Shown here one piece after another: positions 15,652 to 23,958 of a stretch of DNA of 64,000 nucleotides. Within the stretch, counting starts at the first letter, position 1. Every line of letters starts with the position of its first letter. The notes under the pieces were generated by a model. It ran no database searches and had not been told where the DNA came from. It worked only from the letters and a program-made list of their open reading frames with translations. The position numbers and the translations under genes were made by a program. The DNA comes from Ferdinandcohnia salidurans. Lineage in GTDB: Bacteria; Bacillota; Bacilli; Bacillales; Bacillaceae_L. Location: NCBI RefSeq assembly GCF_042680725.1, contig NZ_JBHUEK010000015.1, forward strand, positions 1-64,000, written 5' to 3'.

Positions 15652-17094
15652 TTGAACTTTGTTCAACAAATAAACGACTATATAGAGGCAAAAAGAGACA
15701 CATATATCAAAATTAGCGATCAAATTTGGGATTTGGCTGAAACGAGATTTGAAGAGCATCAGTCTGCGGACGTTTTATGTCAGGCACTTGAAAATGAAGG
15801 CTTTAAGGTTGAACGTGGAGTAGGTGGAGTCGAGACTGCATTTACTGGTACCTTTGGAAGTGGAAAGCCTGTTATTGGGATTTTAGGTGAATTTGATGCC
15901 CTTTCTGGAATGAGTCAAAAAGCAGGGTCAACCACATATGAACCTCTCGAAGAAAAAGGGAATGGACATGGTTGTGGACATAATTTGCTAGGAACTGCTC
16001 CATTAGCAGCGGTTATTGCCGTTAAGCAATATATGGAGGAAAACAATGTATCTGGTACCATTAAATATTATGGATGCCCTGGTGAAGAAGGTGGTTCAGG
16101 AAAAACATTCATGGCAAGAGAAGGTGCGTTCGATGATATTGATTGTGCCCTCACATGGCACCCCCATTCAACAAGCGGAATATTTACGCTGTCAACTCTA
16201 GCGAACTATCAAGTTTATTTTACATTCAAAGGAGTAGCTGCTCATGCTGCAAACTCCCCACATCTAGGTAGAAGCGCATTAGATGCGGTTGAACTAATGA
16301 ATGTAGGTGTCAATTATTTACGTGAACACATTATACCAGAAGCACGGGTCCATTATTCCATTACGAATACAGGAGGATTTTCTCCGAATGTAGTCCAAAG
16401 TGAAGCACAAGTTCTCTATTTAATTCGAGCACCTCATATGAAGGATGTAAGAAGTATATATGAACGTGTTGTGAATATTGCTAAAGGTGCAGCTCTGATG
16501 ACGGAAACAAAAGTCGAGGTCACTTTCGATAAAGCGTGTTCAAACTATATTCCAAATAATGCTCTAGGCCAAGTGTTACATAATCATTTAGAGAATGTAG
16601 GCCTTGCGGAATATAATGAAGAAGAAATGAGTTATGCGGAAGAAATTAGAAAGCAAATTTCAGATGATGATGTTAGCAATGCCCTTAATGAAATGAAAAA
16701 AGTGGCGGGATCAAAGGCCAATTTAATTACAAGAGACTTCGCAACAAAAACATTCAACGACCTTGTTGTCCCATATGAAGAATCGAATGGTATCTTGTTT
16801 GGTTCATCAGATGTTGGGGATGTAAGTTGGATTGTACCAACAGCACAATTCTTTGGCGAATGCTTTGTATTGGGAACACCACTCCATTCATGGCAGTTAG
16901 TTTCCCAAGGCAGAACATCAATTGCTCATAAAGGAATGCTTCAAGCAGGTAAGGTGTTAGCTAATACAGCGTTAGATTTATTCCTTCGTCCTGAGGTAAT
17001 TGAAGATGCAAAATGTGAATTAGAAGAAAAATTAGATGGAAATCCATATGAATGCCCTATTCCAAAAGGGGTAGAGCCATCACCATTAGCATAA
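15652..17094 (+). CDS. abgB: M20 family amidohydrolase, p-aminobenzoyl-glutamate hydrolase subunit B
   Basis: 480 residues, matching AbgB (E. coli about 481). Metal-binding segments are GEFDALSGMSQKAG, NGHGCGHNLLGTAPLAA and YGCPGEEGGSGKTFMAREGAFD. A substrate/dimer region follows (GVAAHAANSPHLGRSALDAVELMN), and the C-terminal SSDVGDVSWIVPTAQFFGECFVLGTPLHSWQ is typical of AbgB. The start is TTG behind GGGGGTAAGTG. It is the last gene of the operon and is followed by a strong terminator. Confidence 0.92.
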   Translation: MNFVQQINDYIEAKRDTYIKISDQIWDLAETRFEEHQSADVLCQALENEGFKVERGVGGVETAFTGTFGSGKPVIGILGEFDALSGMSQKAGSTTYEPLEEKGNGHGCGHNLLGTAPLAAVIAVKQYMEENNVSGTIKYYGCPGEEGGSGKTFMAREGAFDDIDCALTWHPHSTSGIFTLSTLANYQVYFTFKGVAAHAANSPHLGRSALDAVELMNVGVNYLREHIIPEARVHYSITNTGGFSPNVVQSEAQVLYLIRAPHMKDVRSIYERVVNIAKGAALMTETKVEVTFDKACSNYIPNNALGQVLHNHLENVGLAEYNEEEMSYAEEIRKQISDDDVSNALNEMKKVAGSKANLITRDFATKTFNDLVVPYEESNGILFGSSDVGDVSWIVPTAQFFGECFVLGTPLHSWQLVSQGRTSIAHKGMLQAGKVLANTALDLFLRPEVIEDAKCELEEKLDGNPYECPIPKGVEPSPLA

Positions 17095-17110
17095 TAAGAT
17101 AGACACAAAA

Positions 17111-17147
17111 GTAGGCGCATGATTCATTCATGCGCCTACACTGTTTT
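17111..17147. terminator. Terminator after abgB
   Basis: GTAGGCGCATGA / TCATGCGCCTAC stem with a 5-base loop, then CTGTTTTTG. It lies between convergent genes. Confidence 0.8.
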
Positions 17148-17154
17148 TGATCAC

Positions 17155-17382
17155 TTATTTTACTTCGGCTTCAGATTCCTTAATGTCTTTGTTTTGATGC
17201 CACATTTTAATATGAGTTAGTATAGTAAATGCAAAGAAGAAATTCATTGCCAGCACGCTAACGAGTAGATGTAAATCTCCAAAGTAAATACCAGTATACC
17301 CTTTTAATTTAATCACAATAAAGCCTTCAAATAGTAATAAAAAGAAACTTAAAAAAGCGGCAATCCCTGTCCGAATCATCAT
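17155..17382 (-). CDS. Small two-span membrane protein, unknown function
   Basis: 75 residues. Two hydrophobic segments (about 5-25 and 38-60) are separated by a short KLKGYTGIYFGDLH loop, and the tail is charged (HQNKDIKESEAEVK). The start is supported by GGGGGAG. I do not recognise the family. It is oriented against abgB and away from helD, so it is probably monocistronic. Confidence 0.6.
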   Translation of the reverse strand: MMIRTGIAAFLSFFLLLFEGFIVIKLKGYTGIYFGDLHLLVSVLAMNFFFAFTILTHIKMWHQNKDIKESEAEVK

Positions 17383-17581
17383 TAGCTCCCCCTTATGTAT
17401 GCTAAAATCTATTTTTATTTTTCAGTAATTGTGGATAATTTGTGAACTTACTTAAAATTATACACTACTCTGTAATAATACGTAAGATGAAAGCGCTAAA
17501 AATTATTTAGCGAACATTTTTTTCAGTTAAGATGTTGCAAGCAAAGTTAGTAATGAATATTCCATAAAAGGAAAATATAGG

Positions 17582-17610
17582 TTGCCTTCGTTAAGGGTGT
17601 ATACTATAAT
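17582..17610 (+). promoter_or_regulatory. Promoter of helD
   Basis: TTGCCT (17582-17587), a 17-base spacer, then TATAAT (17605-17610). The transcript would start near 17617, giving a leader of about 105 bases before the helD start. Upstream of it, 17383-17581 holds only AT-rich DNA and a small CGCTA/TAGCG hairpin near 17495. Confidence 0.65.
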
Positions 17611-17664
17611 CAAAAATACGTCTTTTACATATTGTATCGGAAAACTTTGTTCTTTGAGCTTACT

Positions 17665-17700
17665 AACCATGGATTATCAGCTAATTCATGGTTTTTTCTT
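17665..17700 (+). terminator. Leader terminator (attenuator) upstream of helD
   Basis: Stem AACCATG / CATGGTT with an inner TTA/TAA pair, followed by TTTTTTCTTC. It lies inside the helD leader, 25 bases before the start codon and 50 bases after the predicted transcription start. Position and shape indicate control of helD by conditional termination; the inducing signal is not visible. Confidence 0.6.
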
Positions 17701-17722
17701 CTTGATAATTGGAGGTGGTTTG

Positions 17723-20008
17723 ATGATGGAGGAGAAACATCAAGACTTCGATGAGGAAACAGAACGGTTGGATTTTACGAAAAAGTACATGGATATTGTC
17801 ATTCAGGCATCAGAGTCAACCGAGGAGAATTTTCGTGAAAATTTAAAGGGAGCTTTAGATGGTGTTGATTTCAAAGATAGTAGTTTGAGCTATCTTAATA
17901 TGCTAACGAATTCAACCTTACTAAGAAGAACGCATGAAGAGGTGCGAAATCTGAAGAGAAACCGCAACAAGCCTTACTTCGCGAGAATTAATTTTAATCG
18001 GGAAGAAACGGGGAAAGAGGAGATTCTCTACTTCGGGAAGGTCTCTCTCTTTGATAAGGAAACCCAGCAGCCCATTATTGTGGATTGGCGTTCACCTGTT
18101 GCTAACCTCTATTATGACGGCCGCCTCGGGGATGTCTCATATGAGGCAGAGGGAGAGGAGTTTAAAGGGTACTTGGCTTTAAAGCGCCAGTTTATCATTG
18201 AGGATGGGGAACTTGCGGAAATTCGAGATGTTGATTTAACAACTACCGATGAGCTTCTGCAAAAGTCTTTGTCCGAAAGTGCAAGTAACCGCTTAACTGA
18301 TATTGTCTCAACTATTCAGGAGGAGCAAAACAGTATCATTCGTGCGGATTTGAACAAACCAATCATTGTTCAAGGAGCCGCAGGAAGTGGGAAAACAACC
18401 ATTGCCCTACACCGCATCTCTTATTTTATTTACACCTATGCAGAGTATTTTTCTCCTGACCAGCTGATGATTCTGGCACCGAACCGCCTTTTTATCGATT
18501 ATATTTCTGAGGTTCTTCCAGAATTAGGTGTTGATCACATCCAGCAGACGACGTTTGTTGATTTTGTGAAAAAATGCCTTGGAAAACCGATTAAGCTCAC
18601 AAAAGCAGATGAGAAGCTACTCGGATTCATCCATGATGAATATAACAATCCCGGAATGATTAAATGGATCTCAGCATTTAAAGGTTCCCTTGAGTACCGA
18701 GATATGCTGGAGCATTATGTGGAGGATATATTAAGTTCCTTACTGCCAAAAGAGGATTTCTTTGTCTCAAAGTTTCGTCTATACAAGGCGAGAGATATTC
18801 ATCATTTAATGACCTATGAATATCGCTATCTTCCATATTATAAGAGGATTGAAAAAGTAAAAAAGGTGCTTCAAAACACAGTCCGGTTGGAAAAGAAAAA
18901 AATGCTTCATAAAGTGACAAAGTTTTATGATGATAAGCTGGATAACGTATTATTCAAAACGCAAATCGACCCGGAAAAGCGCCGTCGTTATGTGACAAAA
19001 GCGCTGGATAAAAAGGCGGAGCTTATTGAAGAAATCACAAAGCAATCCCGCACGGCAGTTAATACCTATATTAAAAAGCTTCCACATCACGATGTATTCT
19101 ACTATTTTCAAAGGTTTGTGACTGAATTATTTCCTAGCTACGCGTCAGGGATTCTGACCGATGAGCAAATACAATTCTTTATGGACTATCAAAAACAACT
19201 AAAGAAATCATATGAGCTTGAGGATTTAGCTGGACTTTTATATTTGAAGGCAAAGCTTTATGGGGTGAAAAAGGAGCTGAAGGCCCGTAATGTTGTCATT
19301 GATGAGGCGCAGGATTATAGCTATTTTCAGCTAGCTGCCTTAAAAACAGCACTTGAAACTGACATGTTTACAATTGTAGGGGATCTAGCCCAAGGAATTC
19401 ACTCTTACCGAGGCATTAACAATTGGGCAACAGTTAGGGATAACATCTTTCCAAGGGCAACCTATAAGACCCTACAAAAAAGCTACCGGACCACCATTGA
19501 GATTATGAATGCAGCAAACCAATTACTTGAGCTCCTGCACCTAAATCTACCAATGGTTGAGCCAGTTGTCCGCCACGGTGAAAAGCCTGTTTTTCATCAA
19601 ATTAGTGGGTCTGAGAAAGAAACCGTTCTCGCCATAACTGAGGTAATTAACACTCTTTATAATGAAAATATGAAAACAGTCGCGATTATCAGCAAGACCA
19701 ATAAAGAGTGCCAAAAACTAGCGAAAGCCTTCAAAAAATATAGTGATCTTCCTGTGCAGCTTTTAAAAGAAAATGAGGAAATTAATAAGCAAGAGGTCGT
19801 CATTGTCAGCTCGAATCTGTCAAAAGGCTTGGAATTTGACGCGGTGCTGGTCTATTCGAACGAGGAAGTATTCAATAATAATGAAATAGACATCAAGCTT
19901 CTTTACGTATCCATGACCCGTCCATTGCACCGGCTTCACTTTTTCGGATCCGACCTTACCAATTTTTTGCTGGATAAAGTGGATGAGGAATTATATCAAA
20001 TAGAATAA
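17723..20008 (+). CDS. helD: HelD, UvrD-like RNA polymerase recycling helicase
   Basis: 761 residues. A charged N-terminal coiled region of about 200 residues is typical of HelD. A superfamily I ATPase core follows, with Walker A IVQGAAGSGKTTIALHRISYFIY (about residues 215-235), the DEAQDYS box (about 530), the GDLAQGIHSYRGI motif and a late VSSNLSKGLEFDAVLVYSN / LLYVSMTRPLHRL motif VI. Known HelD removes RNA polymerase from stalled complexes, and relatives confer rifampicin tolerance. The ATG at 17723 has GGAGGTGG upstream. The last ~58 codons are duplicated downstream, with a REP-like element between, so the present stop may not be ancestral. Confidence 0.9.
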   Translation: MMEEKHQDFDEETERLDFTKKYMDIVIQASESTEENFRENLKGALDGVDFKDSSLSYLNMLTNSTLLRRTHEEVRNLKRNRNKPYFARINFNREETGKEEILYFGKVSLFDKETQQPIIVDWRSPVANLYYDGRLGDVSYEAEGEEFKGYLALKRQFIIEDGELAEIRDVDLTTTDELLQKSLSESASNRLTDIVSTIQEEQNSIIRADLNKPIIVQGAAGSGKTTIALHRISYFIYTYAEYFSPDQLMILAPNRLFIDYISEVLPELGVDHIQQTTFVDFVKKCLGKPIKLTKADEKLLGFIHDEYNNPGMIKWISAFKGSLEYRDMLEHYVEDILSSLLPKEDFFVSKFRLYKARDIHHLMTYEYRYLPYYKRIEKVKKVLQNTVRLEKKKMLHKVTKFYDDKLDNVLFKTQIDPEKRRRYVTKALDKKAELIEEITKQSRTAVNTYIKKLPHHDVFYYFQRFVTELFPSYASGILTDEQIQFFMDYQKQLKKSYELEDLAGLLYLKAKLYGVKKELKARNVVIDEAQDYSYFQLAALKTALETDMFTIVGDLAQGIHSYRGINNWATVRDNIFPRATYKTLQKSYRTTIEIMNAANQLLELLHLNLPMVEPVVRHGEKPVFHQISGSEKETVLAITEVINTLYNENMKTVAIISKTNKECQKLAKAFKKYSDLPVQLLKENEEINKQEVVIVSSNLSKGLEFDAVLVYSNEEVFNNNEIDIKLLYVSMTRPLHRLHFFGSDLTNFLLDKVDEELYQIE

Positions 20009-20009
20009 A

Positions 20010-20096
20010 GAACCAGGGGGACGGTTCCCCTGGTTCCCGTGGATGTAATTTAATAATAGTGTCCATTGAGGACCAATAGAACCGTCCCTATGGTTC
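20010..20096. repeat. REP-like element copy 1 (paired hairpins)
   Basis: Two imperfect hairpins in opposite sense: ACCAGGGG-GACGGTT-CCCCTGGT, then about 40 bases, then ACCAATAG-AACCGTC-CCTATGGT. The two 7-base loops are exact complements. It lies immediately after the helD stop and is nearly identical to the copy at 21994. Confidence 0.85.
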
Positions 20097-20099
20097 ATT

Positions 20100-20345
20100 G
20101 AATTTGACGCGGTGCTGGTCTATTCGAACGAGGAAGTATCCGATAATAATGAAATAGACATCAAGCTTCTCTACGTATCCATGACCCGTCCATTGCACCG
20201 TCTTCACTTTTTCGGAACGGATCTTACGAATTTTTTGCTGAATAAAGTGGATGAGGAATTATATCAAATAGAAGATAAAAAGGAGCCTTGGCAACTAGGC
20301 TCCAAGCCAATGCCCCCCTTCATTAGAAGAGGGGCATTACATTAG
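20100..20345 (+). pseudogene. Diverged duplicate of the helD 3' end
   Basis: Bases 20100-20274 repeat 19832-20006 of helD with about 10 differences, several of them synonymous. The frame stays open as LVYSNEEVSDNNEIDIKLLYVSMTRPL...LLNKVDEELYQIE and then runs on into unrelated codons to a stop at 20345. There is no start signal. After the duplicate comes a terminator-like GGAGCCTTGGC...AGGCTCC hairpin (about 20282-20303), probably the original helD terminator. This suggests the downstream copy keeps the ancestral 3' flank. Confidence 0.8.
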
Positions 20346-20479
20346 CTACAACAAGATTGCTGATTATCACAGCATTCGGCTACATCTTGCATTTTTTCAT
20401 CCTTAACTTCTTCGATCGTAATGGAGCAGCAGTCTTCTTTGGAAAAACTTCTAAATTTGTTCATAAAACCTTTAAACAT
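20342..20479 (-). CDS. Small Cys-pair protein, probable metal-binding
   Basis: 45 residues beginning MFKGFMNKFRSFSKEDCCS, with later ECCD and SCCS at the end: three Cys-Cys pairs. The GAGGAG site lies 6 bases before the ATG. The shape resembles the short LDCC-motif putative metal-binding proteins encoded beside ArsP-like permeases. Its neighbour upstream is such a permease, followed by a MarR regulator that also has Cys pairs. Inference: a metal(loid) chaperone or sink in this module. Confidence 0.7.
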   Translation of the reverse strand: MFKGFMNKFRSFSKEDCCSITIEEVKDEKMQDVAECCDNQQSCCS

Positions 20480-20535
20480 AATAATCTCCTCCTAATGGAT
20501 TAATATTTATATCAATCTTTTATAAGATTAATACC

Positions 20536-21411
20536 TTAAATAAAGTAGAACAAAGTACCAGACAAAGTAGACATTGTAAAAACAGAGAGTAAAAAGGCAA
20601 CAACTAATCGTTTATGAAAAATGGAATTTAATAAAGCAACTTCTGGTAAACTGGCACCTGTTGAACTGATCATAATTGCCATCACAGGACCTAGAGCCAT
20701 TCCTTTTGCAACCATAATTTGAGCGATTGGAATCATGGTGGATAGCCTTATATAGAGGGGAATCCCAATAATCGCTGCCACAGGTATTAACCACCATTCA
20801 TTTCCACCAAAATACGTAGTTATAAAACCAGTTGGAACTGCACCGTGAATGATAGAGCCGATTAAAGCGCCAACAATGAGATAGGGGTAGACAGTTTTCA
20901 TAAGGGATAACGTCACTGCCCAAGCCTTTTTCATATTGAATTTTGTGACTCCTTCGTTTAAGCCTTTGACGATAACTTTTTTAACAGCACTTTCGAATCC
21001 AAGTGCTTCAAGCGTAAATCCGATAATAATCGAAAAAACAGTCGTAAGAACTGTATATAAGACAGCGACTTTCCAACCTAAGAGTGCACCCATTAAAGTA
21101 AGTATTGTTGGATCAAGAACAGGCGATGCGAATAGGAACACCATTACAAAACCGAATCTCATCTTTTTCTGAAGCATTCCAACCACAATAGGGATGGTCG
21201 AACAGGAACAAAATGGTGTTATGAATGCTAATAAGATAGCGACAGTTGCTCCGACCACTTTATTAGAATGAACTAAATACTTCTCAAGTTTCTCGTATGG
21301 AATTAATCCTTGAAGCATGCTTATGACTAAAGAGATGAGAAAAAATAGCACGGTTAATTCAAGAGCAATTGATAAAAAGTCAAAAAATACGTCTTTCCAC
21401 ATTGTATTCAC
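20536..21411 (-). CDS. ArsP-like permease (DUF318 family)
   Basis: 291 residues and about eight membrane spans. The hallmark TPFCSCSTIPIVVGMLQKK (about residue 65) with its CSC triplet, FLFASPVLDPTILTLMGALLGWKVA and a late STGASLPEVALLNSIFHKRLVVAFL segment are typical of the ArsP/YraQ permease family. Family members export trivalent organoarsenicals or other metal(loid)s. It lies between the Cys-pair protein and the MarR regulator, all on the same strand. An operator-like TATTTGC-N5-GCAAGTA lies just upstream of the start. Confidence 0.85.
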   Translation of the reverse strand: MNTMWKDVFFDFLSIALELTVLFFLISLVISMLQGLIPYEKLEKYLVHSNKVVGATVAILLAFITPFCSCSTIPIVVGMLQKKMRFGFVMVFLFASPVLDPTILTLMGALLGWKVAVLYTVLTTVFSIIIGFTLEALGFESAVKKVIVKGLNEGVTKFNMKKAWAVTLSLMKTVYPYLIVGALIGSIIHGAVPTGFITTYFGGNEWWLIPVAAIIGIPLYIRLSTMIPIAQIMVAKGMALGPVMAIMISSTGASLPEVALLNSIFHKRLVVAFLLSVFTMSTLSGTLFYFI

Positions 21412-21418
21412 TCCTTTA

Positions 21419-21437
21419 TATTTGCAAAATGCAAGTA
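21419..21437. promoter_or_regulatory. MarR operator copy upstream of the permease gene
   Basis: TATTTGCAAAATGCAAGTA, an inverted repeat TTGC-N5-GCAA within TA...TA flanks. The same 19-bp pattern occurs upstream of the regulator gene at 21946-21964, which supports a shared regulator. Confidence 0.7.
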
Positions 21438-21457
21438 TTGTTTCAAATAGTATCCTC

Positions 21458-21913
21458 CTATTTAGGAGGACAACAATAGCTTTCTGATTTCTTCATTGCA
21501 TCATTTAATAATTTTACAGATCTTATCACTGACTCTCGTTCATATTCGCTTAGGTGAGATAGGATTTGACTTAGATAATGATTCATTTCTTGATCGATAT
21601 TAATCTCCATTGTTTCACCTTTTTCTGTAAGGGAAAGAATGTTGACTCTGTTATCATTTGGATGAGGCGTTTTCTTAACGATTTCTCTGTCTACTAGTGT
21701 TTTTATTTGTCGGCTAAAAGTTGTTATATCAATACCTAAAGCTCCAGCAACTTCTTGCATGGAAGGATCATTCTGTCTTTTTATTTCGTATAAAATATGA
21801 CTTTGTAAAAGGCTAATTTCTTCTCCACAGCAGTTTTCACAGCACTGTTCATTTAGGAAACCAAATCGTCTTACAACCATTTGAAATAAGCTTCTCAAGT
21901 TATTATTTTCCAT
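21458..21913 (-). CDS. MarR family regulator with Cys pairs
   Basis: 151 residues from the ATG at 21913 (GAGGTGAAA site upstream). The winged helix is at about 45-110 (MQEVAGALGIDITTFSRQIKTLVDREIVKKTPHPNDNRVNILSLTEKG). Unusual for the family are an N-terminal QCCENCCGEE and a C-terminal YCCPPK, together six Cys. These could bind a thiophilic metal or metalloid. It is transcribed before the permease. Both genes carry the same TTGC-N5-GCAA operator, so autoregulation plus control of the permease is the simplest reading. Confidence 0.82.
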   Translation of the reverse strand: MENNNLRSLFQMVVRRFGFLNEQCCENCCGEEISLLQSHILYEIKRQNDPSMQEVAGALGIDITTFSRQIKTLVDREIVKKTPHPNDNRVNILSLTEKGETMEINIDQEMNHYLSQILSHLSEYERESVIRSVKLLNDAMKKSESYCCPPK

Positions 21914-21945
21914 TATTTTCACCTCTGATTTATTTATACAATAAA

Positions 21946-21964
21946 TATTTGCGATTTGCAACTA
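21946..21964. promoter_or_regulatory. MarR operator copy upstream of the regulator gene
   Basis: TATTTGCGATTTGCAACTA, matching the permease-side site in both half-sites (TTGC and GCAA, 5-base spacer). A further TTTTGCAACTA half-site lies about 28 bp away. Confidence 0.7.
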
Positions 21965-21993
21965 TTTTTATTATCATTTTGCAACTATTTTGA

Positions 21994-22079
21994 GAACCAG
22001 GGGGACGGTTCCCCTGGTTCCCGTGGACGTATTTAATAATAGTATCCATTGAGGACCAATAGAACCGTCCCTATGGTTC
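21994..22079. repeat. REP-like element copy 2
   Basis: Nearly identical to the copy at 20010: hairpins with GACGGTT and AACCGTC loops separated by about 40 bases. It lies between the MarR module and the ABC-F gene. Confidence 0.85.
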
Positions 22080-22082
22080 ATA

Positions 22083-22126
22083 TGAAAAAACGCAAAACAC
22101 CTGATATGGTGCTTTGCGTTTTTTAA
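22083..22126. terminator. Terminator downstream of ykpA
   Basis: AAAAACGCAAA-CACC / GGTG-TTTGCGTTTTT stem, functional in either direction; it immediately follows the ABC-F stop on the minus strand. Confidence 0.8.
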
Positions 22127-22127
22127 A

Positions 22128-23684
22128 TTAAAATACTTTTGTTGTCCAAGATTCAACATTCCATACGTCTGTCACAACGTCGTGATAAAATTCAGGTTCG
22201 TGGCAAATGAGGAGCATGCTTCCTTTATATTCTTTAAGGGCACGCTTTAGTTCATCTTTTGCGTCAACATCTAAATGGTTTGTCGGCTCGTCAAGTAGAA
22301 GGATGTTTGTATCTCTATTAATTAATTTACAGAGACGGACTTTTGCTTTTTCCCCACCACTTAATACTTCAACTTTGCTCTCGATATGCTTTGTCGTCAA
22401 GCCACATTTTGCAAGTGCTGCACGAACTTCATACTGGTTGAAGGAAGGGAATTCACTCCAAATTTCTTCAATACAAGTATTATAGTTAGCTTCTTTAATT
22501 TCTTGTTCGAAATAGCCGATTTCTTGGTTCTCACCTAGCTCAACTGATCCAGATAGCGGCTTGTTCATACCGAGGATGCTTCGTAATAGAGTTGTTTTTC
22601 CGATTCCATTCGCTCCAACCAACGCAATCTTTTGACCTCTTTCCATGCGAAGATTAAGCGGTTTTGAAAGTGGATCATCATACCCAATCACAAGGTCCTT
22701 CGTTTCAAAAATTAGCTTACTTGACGTTTTACCTGTTCTAAAATTGAATTCTGGCTTCGGCTTTTCCTTCGCAAGCTCAATGACTTCCATTTTATCAAGC
22801 TTCTTTTGGCGAGACATTGCCATATTTCGTGTGGAAACACGGGCCTTGTTTCGAGCAACAAAGTCTTTAAGCTCAGAAATCTCTTGCTGCTGCTTTTTAT
22901 AAGCTGACTCAAGCTGTTGTTTTTTCACTTCATAGACTTTCTGGAAGTTATCATAATCCCCAACATAGCGATTAAGTTCTTGATTTTCCATATGATAAAT
23001 GAGGTTGATTACACTATTTAAAAATGGAATATCATGCGAAATCAGGATAAACGCATTTTCATATTCTTGAAGATAACGTCTAAGCCAGATAATGTGTTGC
23101 TCATCCAAATAGTTGGTAGGCTCATCGAGTAACAGAATGTCTGGTTTTTCAAGTAAAAGCTTTGCAAGCAATACCTTTGTACGCTGACCACCACTTAAAT
23201 CTTGAACATCACGCTCAAGACCGATATCCTCTAAACCCAGTCCACGGGCAATTTCGTCTACCTTCGCATCGATAATATAGAAGTCATTGTTTGTAAGAGT
23301 ATCCTGGATGGTTCCAACGTCCTCAAGCATTTTTTCAAGTTCATCAGGAGTTGCGTCACCCATTTTTCCATATATTTCATTCATTTCTGCTTCCATATCA
23401 AATAGATATTTGAAAGCATTATTTAATACATCGCGGATGGTCATTCCTTTTTCAAGCACCGTATGCTGGTCAAGGTATCCAACGCGAACATTTTTTGACC
23501 ATTCAATTTTCCCTGCATCAGGCTCAATCTTGCCAGTGATGATATTCATAAATGTTGATTTACCTTCACCATTTGCTCCAATCAACCCGATGTGTTCACC
23601 TTTTAAAAGACGAAATGAAACATCATTAAAGATTGCACGATCACCAAAACCATGGCTCACATTTGAAACTGTTAATATACTCAT
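22128..23684 (-). CDS. ykpA: ABC-F ATPase, YkpA type
   Basis: 518 residues with two ABC ATPase cassettes and no membrane spans. First cassette: Walker A GANGEGKST, signature LSGGQRTK, Walker B LLLDEPTNYLD. Second cassette: GANGIGKTT, LSGGEKAK, LLLDEPTNHLD. A charged inter-domain linker rich in Lys/Gln/Glu lies between them (about residues 235-310). ABC-F proteins act on the ribosome, in translation or antibiotic resistance; YkpA is usually treated as a housekeeping member. In B. subtilis ykpA is near mreBH, which is also present here at 30.5 kb. Confidence 0.88.
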   Translation of the reverse strand: MSILTVSNVSHGFGDRAIFNDVSFRLLKGEHIGLIGANGEGKSTFMNIITGKIEPDAGKIEWSKNVRVGYLDQHTVLEKGMTIRDVLNNAFKYLFDMEAEMNEIYGKMGDATPDELEKMLEDVGTIQDTLTNNDFYIIDAKVDEIARGLGLEDIGLERDVQDLSGGQRTKVLLAKLLLEKPDILLLDEPTNYLDEQHIIWLRRYLQEYENAFILISHDIPFLNSVINLIYHMENQELNRYVGDYDNFQKVYEVKKQQLESAYKKQQQEISELKDFVARNKARVSTRNMAMSRQKKLDKMEVIELAKEKPKPEFNFRTGKTSSKLIFETKDLVIGYDDPLSKPLNLRMERGQKIALVGANGIGKTTLLRSILGMNKPLSGSVELGENQEIGYFEQEIKEANYNTCIEEIWSEFPSFNQYEVRAALAKCGLTTKHIESKVEVLSGGEKAKVRLCKLINRDTNILLLDEPTNHLDVDAKDELKRALKEYKGSMLLICHEPEFYHDVVTDVWNVESWTTKVF

Positions 23685-23714
23685 CTATTTACACCTTTTT
23701 CATAAGTTCTAGTA

Positions 23715-23799
23715 GGGACCAGGGGGACGGTTCTCCTGGTTACTTATTTTCAAAAAAAATAAAATCAATAGGGACCAGTAGAACCGTCCCTATGGTTTC
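23715..23799. repeat. REP-like element copy 3
   Basis: GGACCAGGGG-GACGGTT-CTCCTGGT and ACCAGTAG-AACCGTC-CCTATGGT separated by an A-rich spacer. It lies just upstream of the ykpA start, between divergently transcribed genes. The rest of the gap to 23958 is AT-rich without other signals. Confidence 0.8.
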
Positions 23800-23958
23800 T
23801 GGTTTCTAAACACATTATTACAATTATAAACGAGGAATTAAGTGGTTGGAAAGGGTACTTTATTAGAAGTGCAGTAAAAATTTTCTTTTCGTTAAATAAT
23901 TTTTGGACTTGTCTCATATCTATTTAGTACTGAAAAAAAATAAATAAGGGGCTACAGG

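Noticed and set aside
17490..17505. Catabolite-response element ATGAAAGCGCTAAAA upstream of helD
   Set aside because: One key base mismatches the consensus, it overlaps a small hairpin, and no carbon-metabolism gene is adjacent.
23287..23712. 141-codon open frame antisense to ykpA
   Set aside because: Opposite the conserved ABC cassettes; no ribosome binding site or recognisable family.
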